From positions 156,656 to 220,655 of the forward strand of contig MDYQ01000025.1 in NCBI GenBank assembly GCA_003024175.1: a stretch of DNA of 64,000 bases, given 5' to 3'. The notes under the pieces were generated by a model that saw only the letters and a program-made list of their open reading frames with translations, had not been told where the DNA came from and searched no databases. The translations under genes were made by a program, and so were the position numbers. Below, piece by piece: positions 22,117 to 34,353 of the stretch (positions are counted from its first letter, which is position 1; every line of letters starts with the position of its first letter). The DNA is from Planoprotostelium fungivorum (taxonomy: Eukaryota; Evosea; Variosea; Cavosteliida; Cavosteliaceae).

Positions 22117-22773
22117 GTTTCTTCTTTTTGATCTGGCGATTTGCAATCCGTTTCTGATCAGAGACTTCCGACCCAATTATTTGGTCCGCCATTTCACCGA
22201 AGAGGAACACATCACTGCTTGACCATTTCACTGCTGACCCAAAGAAGTATCGCTTGTCAAGTATATCTCTTTCGAATTGGTTTCAATACATGTCGCACAT
22301 ACAGTAATGCATTCGCATCTGTTGCCGCTTGATTGACTTTTAGCCATTGTTGATTCATCGAGGTATCAGACTTCGGTGGTGCCAGAGGTGATGCGATAGA
22401 GTCCTTCATAGGTTCACGCGGTCCTGTTCTGTAAATAGCAGGATCCGGCTGTCGAATATGTCACCATAAGTGCAGCTGTCCACCTATGAGACAGCTCGCA
22501 CCTTCTCGAGACGAGACTTTGTCTCTACACAGACGAGTGAGGAATTGGGCTGGTTCGACCTAGGCTCATGCAAGATAATCTATCACCATAAATATCCCAG
22601 CGCGCTATCCTGCAGGTAACCTGTGATACCTGTCATTCTTACGGGGTTACTTTAAGGTAGCTTGCCTGCTTAGCCTTAACTGAAGTCTTACGCGGTTTTT
22701 GGTGCGTTAACTACGGTGGCTTCTGATTCTTGCGGAATAAATTCTCCGCTCTATTTCCTTCAAGAAGGCCATC
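22117..22773. other. intergenic region, divergent promoter area
   Basis: This is about 650 bp between the divergent RAD6 and polysaccharide-lyase genes. One short plus-strand frame (22141-22332) lacks similarity. I see no RNA gene or repeat. Confidence 0.5.
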
Positions 22774-25700
22774 ATGAGGCCGCAACACCTGTTGGGGCTG
22801 ATCTTTGTGTCTTTTGTACTGGCAGATGACGCTGCCACTCTCGCTTCCGTCCGGAGCAGAGTTTTACTACAGGCGCAGACGTCCATCGCGAACGCTGCCT
22901 CATTCGTCAACACCATCAACGTGACTGGTATATGGAAGGACATTGACTACACAACCGGATGCACCGCCGATCGAGTGACTTGGCCAGCCGGAGTTCATTG
23001 GGATCGAATCGGTCAGTGATGCAAGTCGCTTAGGTTCTAAATATAGCAGGAGTGATGGCGTCCGCATGGTACAGTACCGGGAATACGACTTATCTCACAG
23101 CCACCAAGTGAGTCACCCTGTCCATCCATTTTCTCATCACGGCAGATCGGCGATGAAATTCTGGTTCGACAGAGACTACACTGCTTCCGATTGCACTTGG
23201 AAAGGAGGCAAAGGGTGAGTGGAAATATCTCCTGCGATGATCTCCATCTCAACCCATGCAGGAATTGTCCGTGTGGAACACCAGGATTTTGGAACATCAA
23301 TTGGTGGTTCCAAGTATTGAGTCTGTCCAATCGAGTAGGTGCCCCGTGTACCTTGCTGGGAGACATGGGGGCTGCCGACAGCTATTACACCTCCCACTGC
23401 GTCACCATGATCAGTCGCGGTACCGCATACGTGTACGACCCCACAGCCACAGGTGACCCTCTCCTCAAACAAACTTGAAAGCTCACGAACTCCTTCAGGT
23501 GCAAATCTTGGAGGTGCTGTTCAGGCTTGCCTCTACCAAGGAACTCTCACGTCCAATCTGACGCTGATCCGAAGCTGTCTGACCACCTTCAATGGTGGAG
23601 TGGACTACACCTCTTACGTGGACGGTATACAAAGAGACGGTACGTTCTTCCAGCACGGTCCGCAACCTTACGCTGGTGGCTATGGATCTGACTTCCTCTC
23701 CTCCCTGGGAAAGATATGGACCACCACCATAGGCATCGCCGATCTACAACCGACCGCAGCGGAGAAAGATGCGATGTCCACTTTCCTGCAGGCCATACCT
23801 TGGATGAGTTATTATCGCGACTCAATGAATTACTTCTGCTGGGATATCACGCAAGTCGGGAGAGGTATCACAAGAGGAGTGGAGAAGGGGAAGATGTTCT
23901 TGGACCTCCCCACTCTAGCGTGAGGAGATCACATGAACATCGTCAGCATCATGATGTTCACCCCTTGTAGATCGGTTACGGCAGATTGGTCGAATGGAGC
24001 GCAGATCAATTCATCCCTTCAGATCATCACGTCAAAGAGTAACATGGCCGGTGTCAACCCCACACAATTGATCGGCAATCGTGCCTTCTGGTATTCTGAT
24101 TATATGGTGCACAGGGGTGCTAGCTACGTACTCGCTCTCAAGGTGAGATTTCACTTGAGTCAAGGCATCGATACGTGGGGATATGACGCATTATAGATGA
24201 TATCCAACCGTACGTTGACTGGAGAATGTACCAATAACGAGGGCACAAAGTCCCTTCATTTCAGCGACGGTGTTCTCTACAACTATGTAGAGGGAGACGA
24301 GTACTCGAATGGGCCCGGCCTCTGGGATTGGTACACTCTGCCTGGTGATCCTTCAGCTTTGAACTTACGTACTCATTCCCTCAGGTGTAACAGTCGATCC
24401 AGCATCGCACAGCTTGAATTGTACTAGCACTAAATACCCTGGAAGAACAGGTTTCGTGGGATCAGCCTCAGATGGCACCCAAGCTGTTTCCACCATGGAT
24501 TACATCAGCCCCATCAACTCTCAGCTCACCTACAAGAAGTCTTGGTTCTTCTTTGAAGATGTTTACGTTGTCATCACGACGGACATCGTACAGAGCCAAG
24601 GATCCCCCGTGATCACGAGCTTAGACAACAGAGCTCTCACTGGTGTCGTCAGATCTGACATCGGTACAATGACCAGTACCAACCAGATCTACAAGGTAGA
24701 TGGATCAATCATCTTGATGAAGCACTCGATCTGACGATTCGGCAGAACCCACAGTGGATGCACCAGGGTAAGATGGGGTACATCTTCCCCTCCGCTTTCC
24801 CTCTGACGCTCAACGTATCGACTGCCGTGGTCAGCGGAAATTTCCTCAACAGCGGGGTGTACAACATCTCCGCATCTCAGGCCATGTTCAAACCTTTGGC
24901 CTCTGTAGCCACAGGCAGTTCGCTCGTGTACATCGCTGTACCTGGAGTGGATTTCACCAGCTTCAATTCGAGCAGAGGAACCACAGCAACAGCTGTACAG
25001 ATCATCAGAGCCGATAAGACTGTACATGCCGTGCATCACACAGGAAATTATGTGATCTCAGCCGCTTTCCGTGGGGGAGCCACCCTGACAACGTCCATCT
25101 ACAATGTTACCACAGGAGCTCCTTGTACTGTGGTGATTGACTACGGAAGTCCTCAAGTAACAAGCTTGACGGTATCGGATCCAACTCAGAGTCTATCCAG
25201 CATCGATCTCACTCTTACGGGTAATGGAGTACAGTGCCAGAATTACGATGCAACAATCTCTTGTACAAACTCGACGAAAATTTCTGTCAAATTGAACATC
25301 AAGTTGCCAAGCAACTTCTACGCCGGGCAGTCAAAAACTGTCCTGCTGAGAAGCCTGAGCATCACCAGCAGCTCGACAAGTAGTACCACCAGTTCCACTA
25401 GCTCCACCACCAGCAGCACCACAAGCAGCACCACCAGTTCTACCAGCTCTACCAGTAGCACCAGTAGTACCACTAGTAGCTCGACCAGCTCCACTATTCC
25501 AACTAGTTCATCAAGCTCGACTAGCTCCACTATTCCAACTAGTTCATCAAGCTCGACTAGCTCCACTATTCCAACTAGCTCAACCAGTCCGACCAGTTCT
25601 ACCAGCTCAACCAGTTCGACCAGCTCGACTAGCTCCACTATTCCAATCAGCTCATCCAGTTCTACCAGCTCAACTATCTCAACCAGCTCGACCAGCTCCA

Positions 25701-26533
25701 CTATTCCAACTAGTTCATCCAGCTCAACTAGTTCGACCAGCTCCACTATTCCAACCAGTTCTACAAGCTCGACCAGCTCAACCAGTTCTACAAGCTCCAC
25801 TATTCCAACTAGTTCGACCAGCTCCACTATTCCAATCAGCTCGAGCACAACCAGAACTACTAGTTCCACTATTCCCAGCACTACCAGTTCTATTAGCCCC
25901 ACCAGCTCCACTAGTTCCACCAGTTCAACAGTTCCAACTCGTTCAACCAGCTCCACCAGCTCCTCTATACCAGTCAGTTCCACTAGCTCTACCAGCTCCA
26001 CTGGATCGACTACCAGCTCTACCACCCGCTCGACTAGCTCCACTATTCCAACCAGCTCGACCAGCACCATCAGCTCGACCAGCACCGCTATTCCAACCAG
26101 CTCCACTAGTAATACCAGCTCCACAAAGTCTACTATTTCGACCACAATTAGTACTAGCTCTACCATTTCTACTACAAGCTCAACCAGCTTCAGCTCTTCT
26201 CGCTCGACAAGTTCCCCTGGCACCAGCTCTATCAGCTCTACAAGCTCCACTGTTTCCTCAAGCTCCAGCAGTCCCATTGGCTCTACCAGCACCTCCAGCA
26301 GTAGCACCACCCCTAGCTCCGTAGACGTCACATCCAGCAGTACTTCTGCCTCCGTCAGTGAATCGATCGATACTACAAACACCAGATCTTCCAGCGGTAC
26401 GCAGATCAACACCAGTACATCTCCTGGAGTTGATTCTATTAATATTGGAGGTGTGAGCAACGATGCCACAAGCTGCAAGCCAGCAGTATTTGTGCTATCA
26501 CTCTCTCTTGCTCTGATATCTCTGCTGTTCTAA
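22774..26533 (+). CDS. secreted polysaccharide lyase family 8 enzyme with Ser/Thr stalk and C-terminal GPI-type signal
   Basis: This is a predicted lyase of the hyaluronate/chondroitin/xanthan lyase family (PL8), which cleaves uronic-acid polysaccharides by beta-elimination. It starts with a signal peptide (LLGLIFVSFVLADD). The alpha-toroid follows: NWWFQVLSLSNRVGAP (catalytic Asn region), then DGTFFQHGPQPYAGGYG, where His and Tyr are nine residues apart as in streptococcal hyaluronate lyase, and GRGITR near the end of the toroid. Beta-sandwich exons follow (24000-25350; e.g. GPGLWDWYTLPG). From about 25360 to 26330 the protein is a mucin-like Ser-Thr repeat stalk. It ends with Asp-Ala-Thr-Ser-Cys before a hydrophobic tail (VFVLSLSLALISLLF) and no further residues, typical of GPI attachment. 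The stop overlaps AATAAA at 26532-26537. Substrate specificity cannot be read from the sequence. Confidence 0.85.
25365..26330 (+). repeat. Ser/Thr-coding repeat array (mucin-like stalk)
   Basis: About 960 bp of imperfect AGC/ACC/AGT/ACT codon repeats encode Ser-Thr-Ser-Ser-Thr blocks. A higher-order unit (agctccactattccaac, Ser-Ser-Thr-Ile-Pro-Thr) recurs more than ten times. The reverse strand is also open for about 390 codons, only because of the repeat. Confidence 0.93.
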
Positions 26534-26900
26534 TAAAGTCCGAGACTACGTATCGCTTCATGAAACATTTCTGAATCGCGGGAAGTGGATATTACTTCCA
26601 ATAATACTCTTTTAATAGAGTCGGTCAGTGCTCCTTGCCACGAGTCTCGGCAGTAAAGGGCTCGAGTATAGGAGTCCTTCTAAATAAGGACTCTCTGTCT
26701 CTGACTGAGGTGGTACCGGATAATTGGATGAGGACACTCCGGTGTCTACTTGGTCTCTTGTTCTCCTTTTGCGTTTTGCGAACGCTGGGCCGACAGATTG
26801 AATTGTAGACGAACAACCTTCTCTGTTGCCTGGAAGAACATCGCGGGTGGAGAGCTGAACGGTGACAAGAAGAGGAGGAGCTCCTCTGTATATAATACAT

Positions 26901-29900
26901 ATGGACCAACAGAAACAGGAGCAGTTCATCAGTCTGTCTCTTCCCCGGGCGCGGGCACCATCGTTCGCAGGTCAGCTCTTCTGATTCTATGTATCATGTT
27001 TATCATGTGATTGTTCTGCTGCTGTTGTGATGTCTCTTGATAGAATATGATCATGTTGACCCTATCACAGATGTAGAAGTGAAGATGCTTCTATCCAATC
27101 TGAATACGGTTTCCTATTCCGGTATGTCAAGTGATTCCGAGGCCGAGTCGTCCGAGTTAGAACTAGAGTTTGATCAGATTAGAGGGCAGATCAGGAGAGT
27201 CAAGAAGACCGGACCGTTCAGCCGAGGTACAGCCATCCGTTCGTAATTCCTTCTCTCTTTTATCATTTCCATCTTGCGTCGTGATAATTGAATATCATCA
27301 GCGGGCAAAAAGGCAGACACCAGCAAGTCTGATATCAGAGTGGCCAGAAAAGTTCCATCAACCGATGCCCACAACACCCAATGGTGGGATAAGATGAAGG
27401 AGTCCATGCACGTCGAACAGCAGCAATTACTCGAACACGAGGTGAACCAATCTTTCTTCATCATTTCTGAATCGATCAGCTACAAGAAAAGAAGAAACAA
27501 GATCGTCCTGTGCGCTCACAGGTGAGCTCCCTTCATCTCCTCTTACGCTGTGATCTGATGATGTCCAGTCCACTAATCAGGCGAGACCCAGACCCAGACC
27601 TGCATCATGGTTGGAAGCCCGTGAGACGATCGCCATGCATCTGGAGGAAGAGTCGAAGAAGGCACAGCAGGAAGAAGATGACCAGATGTCGAGAGCTGTC
27701 TCACCCACCTCTTCCCTGTCCTCTGTGTCCTCCGTCAGCACCGGCAACAACTGCAATCCTCTCAGCATGTCCCTTCCTTCTGTCCCCACCATCACCTCAC
27801 CCACACTCTTGAGAAACTATCCTTCACGTGAGTCGATTCGAATGCATCTAAAAGTCTAATTCAAACCATTTAAATGACATTTCATCCTGACTCAAACAGT
27901 TCGAAACGAAAAAGGAAACAAGGCGCAGGTGATCGACACCGAAGAAGACGGAGATTTCGACGAAGAATCGAACACGTCTTCCAATTGGTGGGACGATTTA
28001 AAGAGAGACCTCGAAGTGTCCACAGGTGATCCACTCTCCTCCTTCTATTCCTCACCATCAACAGATGCAGGAGAGAGCCACAGCCACGTCAACGACACGA
28101 AGAACAACGAGAACAACGCGTGAGTGAAAGAGAATACAAGGTCGTGATTCATTTCAGGTTCGTTCCAAATACACCTGCACCCCTCTCTCCATCCATCGCA
28201 TCGATTCCCTCGCGGATCCTGCAAAACAACCAGAGCGTGACGACTCACTCTTCCGCTCAGAGCACAAGCAACACCCACACCGAGAGCCAGCAGGTGTCCG
28301 AGATGGAGGACGAAGAAGAAGAAGAGAAGGAAGATTCTTCCTCTTGGTGGGATGACATGAAGAAATCATTGGAGACAACGGTGAGGCATTCGACATCGAG
28401 GAAGAGAAAGAAGATGAGACGATGTAGGAGAAGGCACCCAGCCCCGCGGACGATTCGAACAGGAGTCGTGGTGACAGCGCATCGCAGAAGACAGACGTGT
28501 CCATCAGCTCTCTACAACGTGATCTGCAGTCTTCTGCTCCACAGCCCACCGGCTCTCCCCTCGATCAGCCCCACCTCAAAATTCGCCACGAGCGAAAACT
28601 CTCCGCATCAGACACTCGGATCCAGCTGCCCGAAGTGTGGGGGATGAACCGAGTGAGGAACAGGAGCAACAACAACGACAGCCTCAGGACCAACTCGAGC
28701 GTGGACAGCTTGAAGACCCAGTTCAACCGGAGCAGCGTGACGCCTTCTTCTTCGGACAACGAGTATCCCAACAATTCTCCAAAGGTGACACTCTTACCCG
28801 GCACCATGCACGATATCCCGCCCGTCGTCAAGAGAGGTAAAGACATATCATCTTCTCGATCGTTTCTGATGAGCGGTAGGAGTGCTGAAATTCGACAACG
28901 GTGTCTATCGTGGAGACTTCACGGTCACACCCGATCAGTACTCCCTCGCCCACGGTACCGGAACGTTTGTGGCGAGCAACGGAGAGACGTACGTTGGACA
29001 GTGGAAGATGGGAAAGAGGGATGGAAAGGGAATCAAGGTGTGGGACGACGGCAGAGAATACACGGGTGACTGGTCGAACAACCGCAGAACTGGCTACGTG
29101 AGTGTCTCTACTGTTGATTGAGCTGAAAGGGAACAGGGGATACTGACGTGGAAGAACGGAGATGTATATATGGGAGAGATGAATTATGGGTTTCAGCAGG
29201 GGTGGGGAATGTTCAAGACGGCGGACGATCGATACGGTGAGTGAGAGGAGGAGAGGAGAGAGTGACGGGAGACAGTTGGAGAGTGGAACGTGAGCGAGAG
29301 ACACGGCTATGGTACGATGCACTTTAAGAACGGAGGTGAGAAGGAGGAGAGAGTGTTTTGATGACCCTGGTAGATATCTATAGTGGTGATTGGAAGCATA
29401 ACAAGAAGGACGGACGTGGAATCTATCGATTCAAAGACGGAAAGACAGTGGAGGGTGAATGGGTGGCCAACGTTTTTGCGGTACGTCTCTCTCGGCACGA
29501 GAATCGACTCATTCTACGCAGACGAAGGTTGCGAAGAAAGTGGACGTGGACAGCGAAGGAGAAACACCCACACCGAAGATGCACCGCTCCAACTCGAGAA
29601 AAGGAAAGGCCAGCCGAGCTAGAGCCAAATCGACGAGTGTTGTGCCCATGCCAAGCTCTTCACCCACGGTCACGCCAGTGTCGCCAGTGCATCCCACCAG
29701 CTCCGCTGTGAAGAAGGATAAGGCGACAAGGAGGAAGACAAGAGAGAAGGACGAAGATGATTCTGGGGTGAGGGAGAGGAGAGGAGAGGGATTGATGATG
29801 TGCAGTTGTTCGAGGAGAATCCACAGACGGACGTACCGAGCAGCCCATCTGGAGGAAGGGATGATAAGAAGAAGAAGAAGATGTGGACATTCAAGAGCTC

Positions 29901-29910
29901 TGCAAATTAA
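26901..29910 (+). CDS. MORN-repeat protein with three WWD motifs
   Basis: I do not recognise an orthologue. The start at 26901 (MDQQKQEQFISL) splices to an acidic exon. The N-terminal half is Ser-rich, disordered and carries three copies of a Trp-Trp-Asp motif: TQWWDKMKESM (about 27380), SNWWDDLKRDLE (about 27985) and SSWWDDMKKSLE (about 28345). The C-terminal third holds six to seven MORN repeats (28885-29480), such as YVGQWKMGKRDGKG, YTGDWSNNRRTGYG and YSGDWKHNKKDGRG. It ends in a Lys-rich tail MWTFKSSAN with the stop at 29908-29910. MORN repeats in other proteins bind phosphoinositides or scaffold the cortex and cytoskeleton, so a cortical scaffold is plausible but inferred. About ten short introns keep the frame. 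Confidence 0.82.
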
Positions 29911-30158
29911 TCCTTTGACGAGAACGTAGCCTTTTTTTTGTGAGAATAAACTTTAGGATAGCAGTGATGCAAGCATCGTCTCATTCAATCTCCCTTTTTA
30001 TTCTTTGTGGGAGATAAAACGTCTGTGGGAAGCAGAGGAGGCAGAAACGCTGGATCAAGAGGGGGCACCGCATCTAGATTGATTGAAATCGTATCCCACG
30101 TCAGCAACTCTTCTCTACTCTTCCCGGGCTCTTGCTGTTGCAACATCTCAAACAGAGC

Positions 30159-31546
30159 CTAACCCAGAGTTAACCTTTTACGTCTCACAATCCTCACGTC
30201 TTCTCGTAACGGCCACACCAACTTCTCTGCATAATCGTATAGAGATTGTGCCAACACTTCGTACGACTCACGATCAAAGATGGCCCTTTGCAGCTGTCGA
30301 GGACAATCGCATTCAGCAATCAAGCGTGCCACCCATTCTGCCTCGAGTGAGAACCTTTCCCTTCATTCTTCGTCTCACTCTTGAAGGTGGGATACTTGTT
30401 GGGGCGAGTGAACGAATAGCGTGTGGCTTCAGAGTATTCGACGTATTCATCTCGGTCGTAGTCCCTCGTGATAGCCTCTCTCTTCGTTCTCCTCTCGAGA
30501 GAATATTTCGAGATCTTGACCTGATCGGTCATCTCTGATGATATGTCGTCGTAATTCAAGTCGGAATCGTCTTCATCATCGTCTTCAACGTCCGATCCCA
30601 TGTCTTCAGCCTTTCTGTTCGTCTGCCATACTGATGATGTCAATGGCTGGCTGACGATATGACTCACCGCTGTATTGAATCTGTTGTTTGATCTCTAGAA
30701 ATCCCAACACCTGACGGATCGTCATCATCATCATCTCTCCGTCCTCTCACCTGTCTCACTCTCTCTTCGTCTAATATTCCCTCTAATGAAGCTCTTACGG
30801 TTTCGATGTTGATCTTCGGTATCGTTGACCTCCCTCCCTTCACTTTGATTTTATCTCTCTGTGCTTCATCGTTTGCGTTTTGCATCTTGCCGATGATGGA
30901 AGATGAGAGGTAGGAGGGGATAAGTGGTGTCCCCGGTAATGGTGGTGCTGTCTTTGTGATGCATTTCTTTTTGTCGAGGCGAAGGCGCTTCACACGCTTT
31001 AGAGGGTGGAGGTCCGGTGTTGGATCATAGATTGCCTTTCTCTTCGTGCTGTGGATGACTCGGATGGGTTTCATGGTTGGTGGTTGTGAGATGATGGCTG
31101 TTGGTAGAATGGGCAATTTCGGTACTGATGTCTGTGAGGTTGAGGTAATTGTAATGGCGTAAGATGGCTGAGTGCTGTTGTTCGTTTGATTGAGAGATGT
31201 GTCTATTTTGATGGTCGGTGTCGGTGTCGGTGTGATTGGGGGTGGTACCTAGTGTTTTCAGTTGCAATGAACATGTGCATAACTGGATCACCTTTTCAGA
31301 TGGTTTGATACCATGCAGCTTGACAAAATCAATGATCAGACCTACCAAGTACTTCAAACGTCTCCGACATAGAACCTAAATAATGAATAACTGAGGATTG
31401 GAGTGGCTATTCACCTCTAGATGTCGAGCCGTATCTTTTCTGGCGCATTTGTTGTCACCAAATGCAAACAAAGCTTTTATCAACGAGTCCGCATAATAGA
31501 AGGGTCCATACTCCTTATAGATTTCTAAAGACTTTCCACGTGCCAT
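30159..31546 (-). CDS. SPT3-like histone-fold protein (tentative)
   Basis: The start at 31546 gives MARGKSLEIYKEYG, then SLIKALFAFGDNKCARKDTA and, after an intron, RRLKYLVGLIIDFVKLHG. This resembles the SPT3/TAF13 histone fold, where an F/Y-x-x-GD-x5-ET pattern opens the fold. A long Pro/Thr/Lys-rich linker follows (31250-30670). The C-terminal exons contain an Asp-rich stretch, then DEYVEYSEATRYSFTRPNK, similar to the SPT3 C-terminal block (Y-x-x-YSE-x-R-x-x-SFT), and end in a helical region (SYEVLAQSLYDYAEKLVWPL) with the stop at 30159. SPT3 is a TBP-binding subunit of SAGA. The similarity is partial and the linker is unusual, so another histone-fold protein is possible. Confidence 0.5.
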
Positions 31547-31860
31547 GTCTGATGAACACGGTCGTGTTTCGCCCTGTTGGACGGTTCTATGAATTTTCTA
31601 CAGGACGAAATTCAAAAATTTAAAATCGAGTGAGGGCGCTGTGGATCGCACAGCAACACAATACATTGGAACATATCATCCACTGTTATCCAATGTCTTC
31701 ATCTCGAACAGAGACTACCTTGAAATCAGCTCACTTGGATAGGATGATGGTGATGATGAGTATGCATCTGCCTCTTCCATTTATCTCGTCCGCCTGCTTC
31801 AGATAGGCGAGCCCGAATTCCATCTCTCTCATCATCGATCTCCATCCTCCTCCTCCATCC

Positions 31861-33970
31861 TCACGTCTCGTCTCCCGTGGCCCACCCCGACCTCAAGTAC
31901 TCGTCCATCGTCATGCGGTGCCTCCGATCTGGTGACATCAAACGAGAGAGGATATCCTGTGTCATCTCTGTCACTTCGTCTTCCGTAAACTCCAACTTGG
32001 AAGCTAAGATCTGTCCCGCGTTGCAGAAGGGCACCCTCCCCGTCAGCTGTCGTCCGATTGAGTCCTACTCGTGCGAGGGAATGGACTCACGAGTTGGAAT
32101 AATACAACGCCGGCCGACCACGAGTCCGAAGTGGGTCCGTCGTATTCCTGACCGCTGAGCATCTCCGGGCTGTTGTTCAGGAGAGTCCCACAGAAGGTTC
32201 GGCAGAATGAAGAATAATTGCTGAGGCCGAAATCGATGAGGCAGACTCTACCTCCACTTCCCACCTGATCATCTTCATCAACGATCGACCATCGCACATC
32301 ATGATCCTCTCACCATGATGTTCGTTGTCTTGACGTCTCTGTGGCTGATTCCTCGTTGGTGACAATGAGCCAGTCCCTCTGCTAGTTGATTGAAGAGGGC
32401 TCTGGCCTCGCCCTGGTACAATTTCCCGCCTCTCTCTTCGATGTAACGATCCAAGGTAACGCCCTTGACGTACTCTGTGATGAGATGGTAGTGTGTGGGT
32501 GTCTCGATGGCTTCTAACATCTTTACGATGTTGGGGTGGGACAGGTTGGCCAGTATCTCGACCTCCCGACAATAAGTGGATAGGTACATGGCAGACTCGT
32601 CGTTCTTCTTGATCGACTTGACTACCACCTGTGTTTCATATCAATCATTGTTGTTGATGATGACGATGATGCTCACGTTGTGTCCCTTCTTATCGCAGGC
32701 GCGCGCGACGGTTGATGCCGATCCCTTCTTGATGTACTCCACGGTCTTGTATTGTCCCAGATAAGGGCTCTTCTTCCACAGACTGCTGCTGACCTCTTTT
32801 TCGTCGGTCGAAAATAAATCGTCCAGTTGACCGCAAGATAGATTCAACACGCCCAGGACATCTAGATCCAGTGGCTCTGTCATCTTTCCCTTACAGTAAT
32901 CGTAGACTCCTCGAATGTTCCTCAGGGCCTCCCTCGCCTCTGAGAGAGGTCACATCATCACCAACGACTGATGATGTCACCCTTTGCAGATTGTGGTCGC
33001 TTCGCACTCTGACTGAAGTGTGCCAGATCGGTCTGTGATTTCCTCTTCTTCAACTGGTGAAGTTCAGTACGTTTGAGATGAGTCGTGTGTACCTGTTTAG
33101 GATGTTCGTCCATATACACGTAATCGTTTTCGGTGGTGCTTTTGGATTTCGTCCTTTCTGCTCGGATGGGACTCCGGATGAGGACATCGTCTAAAGAAAT
33201 CACCAAGTAATGACTACCGTTCAGATCTTTCCCCACATATAGAACGTGACAGGAAAAGTATAATTCTGTCCAAATCAGATCTTCTTGAGAGATGACCTTC
33301 ACCTCTTCCATCTTTGAGCAGGGATTTGTCTCGGACGAGTTGCCTGAATCCACGAGACAATTTGTCTGTGTCGAGACGCTCTTTCCATCTGTTGAATACA
33401 AGCGGCCATATTTCGGGTGCATCTGAACGGCATGTTAACATGCGAACCGTGTGGCAACTTACCTCCGAAGCTCACATCTCTTGATGTCGTTGTCTTCTTT
33501 ATGCAAACCGTGTCGTCTGCATCCTGGTCCCATCGTAGAAGTCTAGCGCACGGACCACATGCATCTTGCAATAGAGCTGCCCACTGTTGGTCTTGATAGC
33601 TCATTGTGTTGGTGGTGTAACACGGTATCGGTGATTGTTCGCCTTGGATGTATACGAGCAGTCGACCCGATTGTTGTGATCTTCTCATCCGAAAGCAAGC
33701 TGAATAGGTACTGGTTTGTATGGTGCCTTCTATCATTTCGTCTCCTTTGAGAAGGCACGTGATGGCTCCTGCCCACAACTCATCGGGAAGAGAGACTGAG
33801 GAAGGTTGGTTCCGATTGACAATGGTTCCTCTATCGGTGAGTTGAAGATTGAGGATGCTGGCTGCCTTCTCATTCAGGTATTCGATCTTTACATCTTCGG
33901 TTCCCTCAAATTCAAGGATGAGAAGTCCTTCATAAGAGTGGTGCAGCAGCTCCTCTTGTATCGGAGTCAT
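31861..33970 (-). CDS. PAS-like domain Ser/Thr protein kinase (CAMK-like)
   Basis: The start at 33970 gives an N-terminal domain (YEGLLILEFEG, IEYLNEKAASILNLQL) that resembles a PAS sensor fold. A second poorly conserved region follows (VLYVGKDLNGSHYLVISLDD, about 33240-33180). The kinase domain spans about 32790-31870: VVKSIKK lysine, HRDVKTTNI catalytic loop, DFG (LIDFGLSNY), and an activation segment TFCGT-LLNNSPEML in place of the usual xAPE. It ends with MTMDEYLRSGW and a stop at 31861. The glycine loop reads KKGSASTVA, which is atypical. The layout recalls PAS kinases and AMPK-related kinases. Catalytic residues K, D and DFG are present, so activity is likely but the loop changes deserve attention. 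Confidence 0.78.
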
Positions 33971-34353
33971 CGAGCCGCTGGATCTTCAAAATGAGACGCA
34001 ATTGAGCGTCTAACATTCCATCAGAATGATCGATTTCATCGAAATTTCGGAGTTATACTGCGATTCATGCTCCAGCTTGTATGAAATCATCGAATGCGAT
34101 CATGTGTTTTCTACGAATTCGCCCCTTACGATCCATCACGAGAGAACTAGGGTGTTCATCGTATAGATTAAATCGAGGTAATGTGAGCGCGTCAGCTCCA
34201 AGTTTTTGTCTTTCACGGAAGATGCTCTAAAAAATGGCGAGTGGGCACTATACGGAAATGACTGCGTTCATAGCGCAAGAAAAATGAATAAAAAAGTGAA
34301 ATAATCGAGTTGTACTCCGACCCATACCTTTCACAAGTCCATCCCGTGACGGA
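33971..34353. other. intergenic region, divergent promoter area
   Basis: This is about 380 bp between the divergent kinase and phosphatase genes. It is AT-richer than the flanking exons (e.g. around 34270-34310). No coding frame, RNA gene or repeat was recognised. Confidence 0.5.

Noticed and set aside
25318-26478. Long minus-strand open frame (386 codons) rich in Val, Glu and Leu
   Set aside because: It is the reverse complement of the Ser/Thr repeat stalk of the PL8 gene. The repeat lacks stops on both strands, and the plus strand carries the signal peptide, lyase domain and GPI signal.
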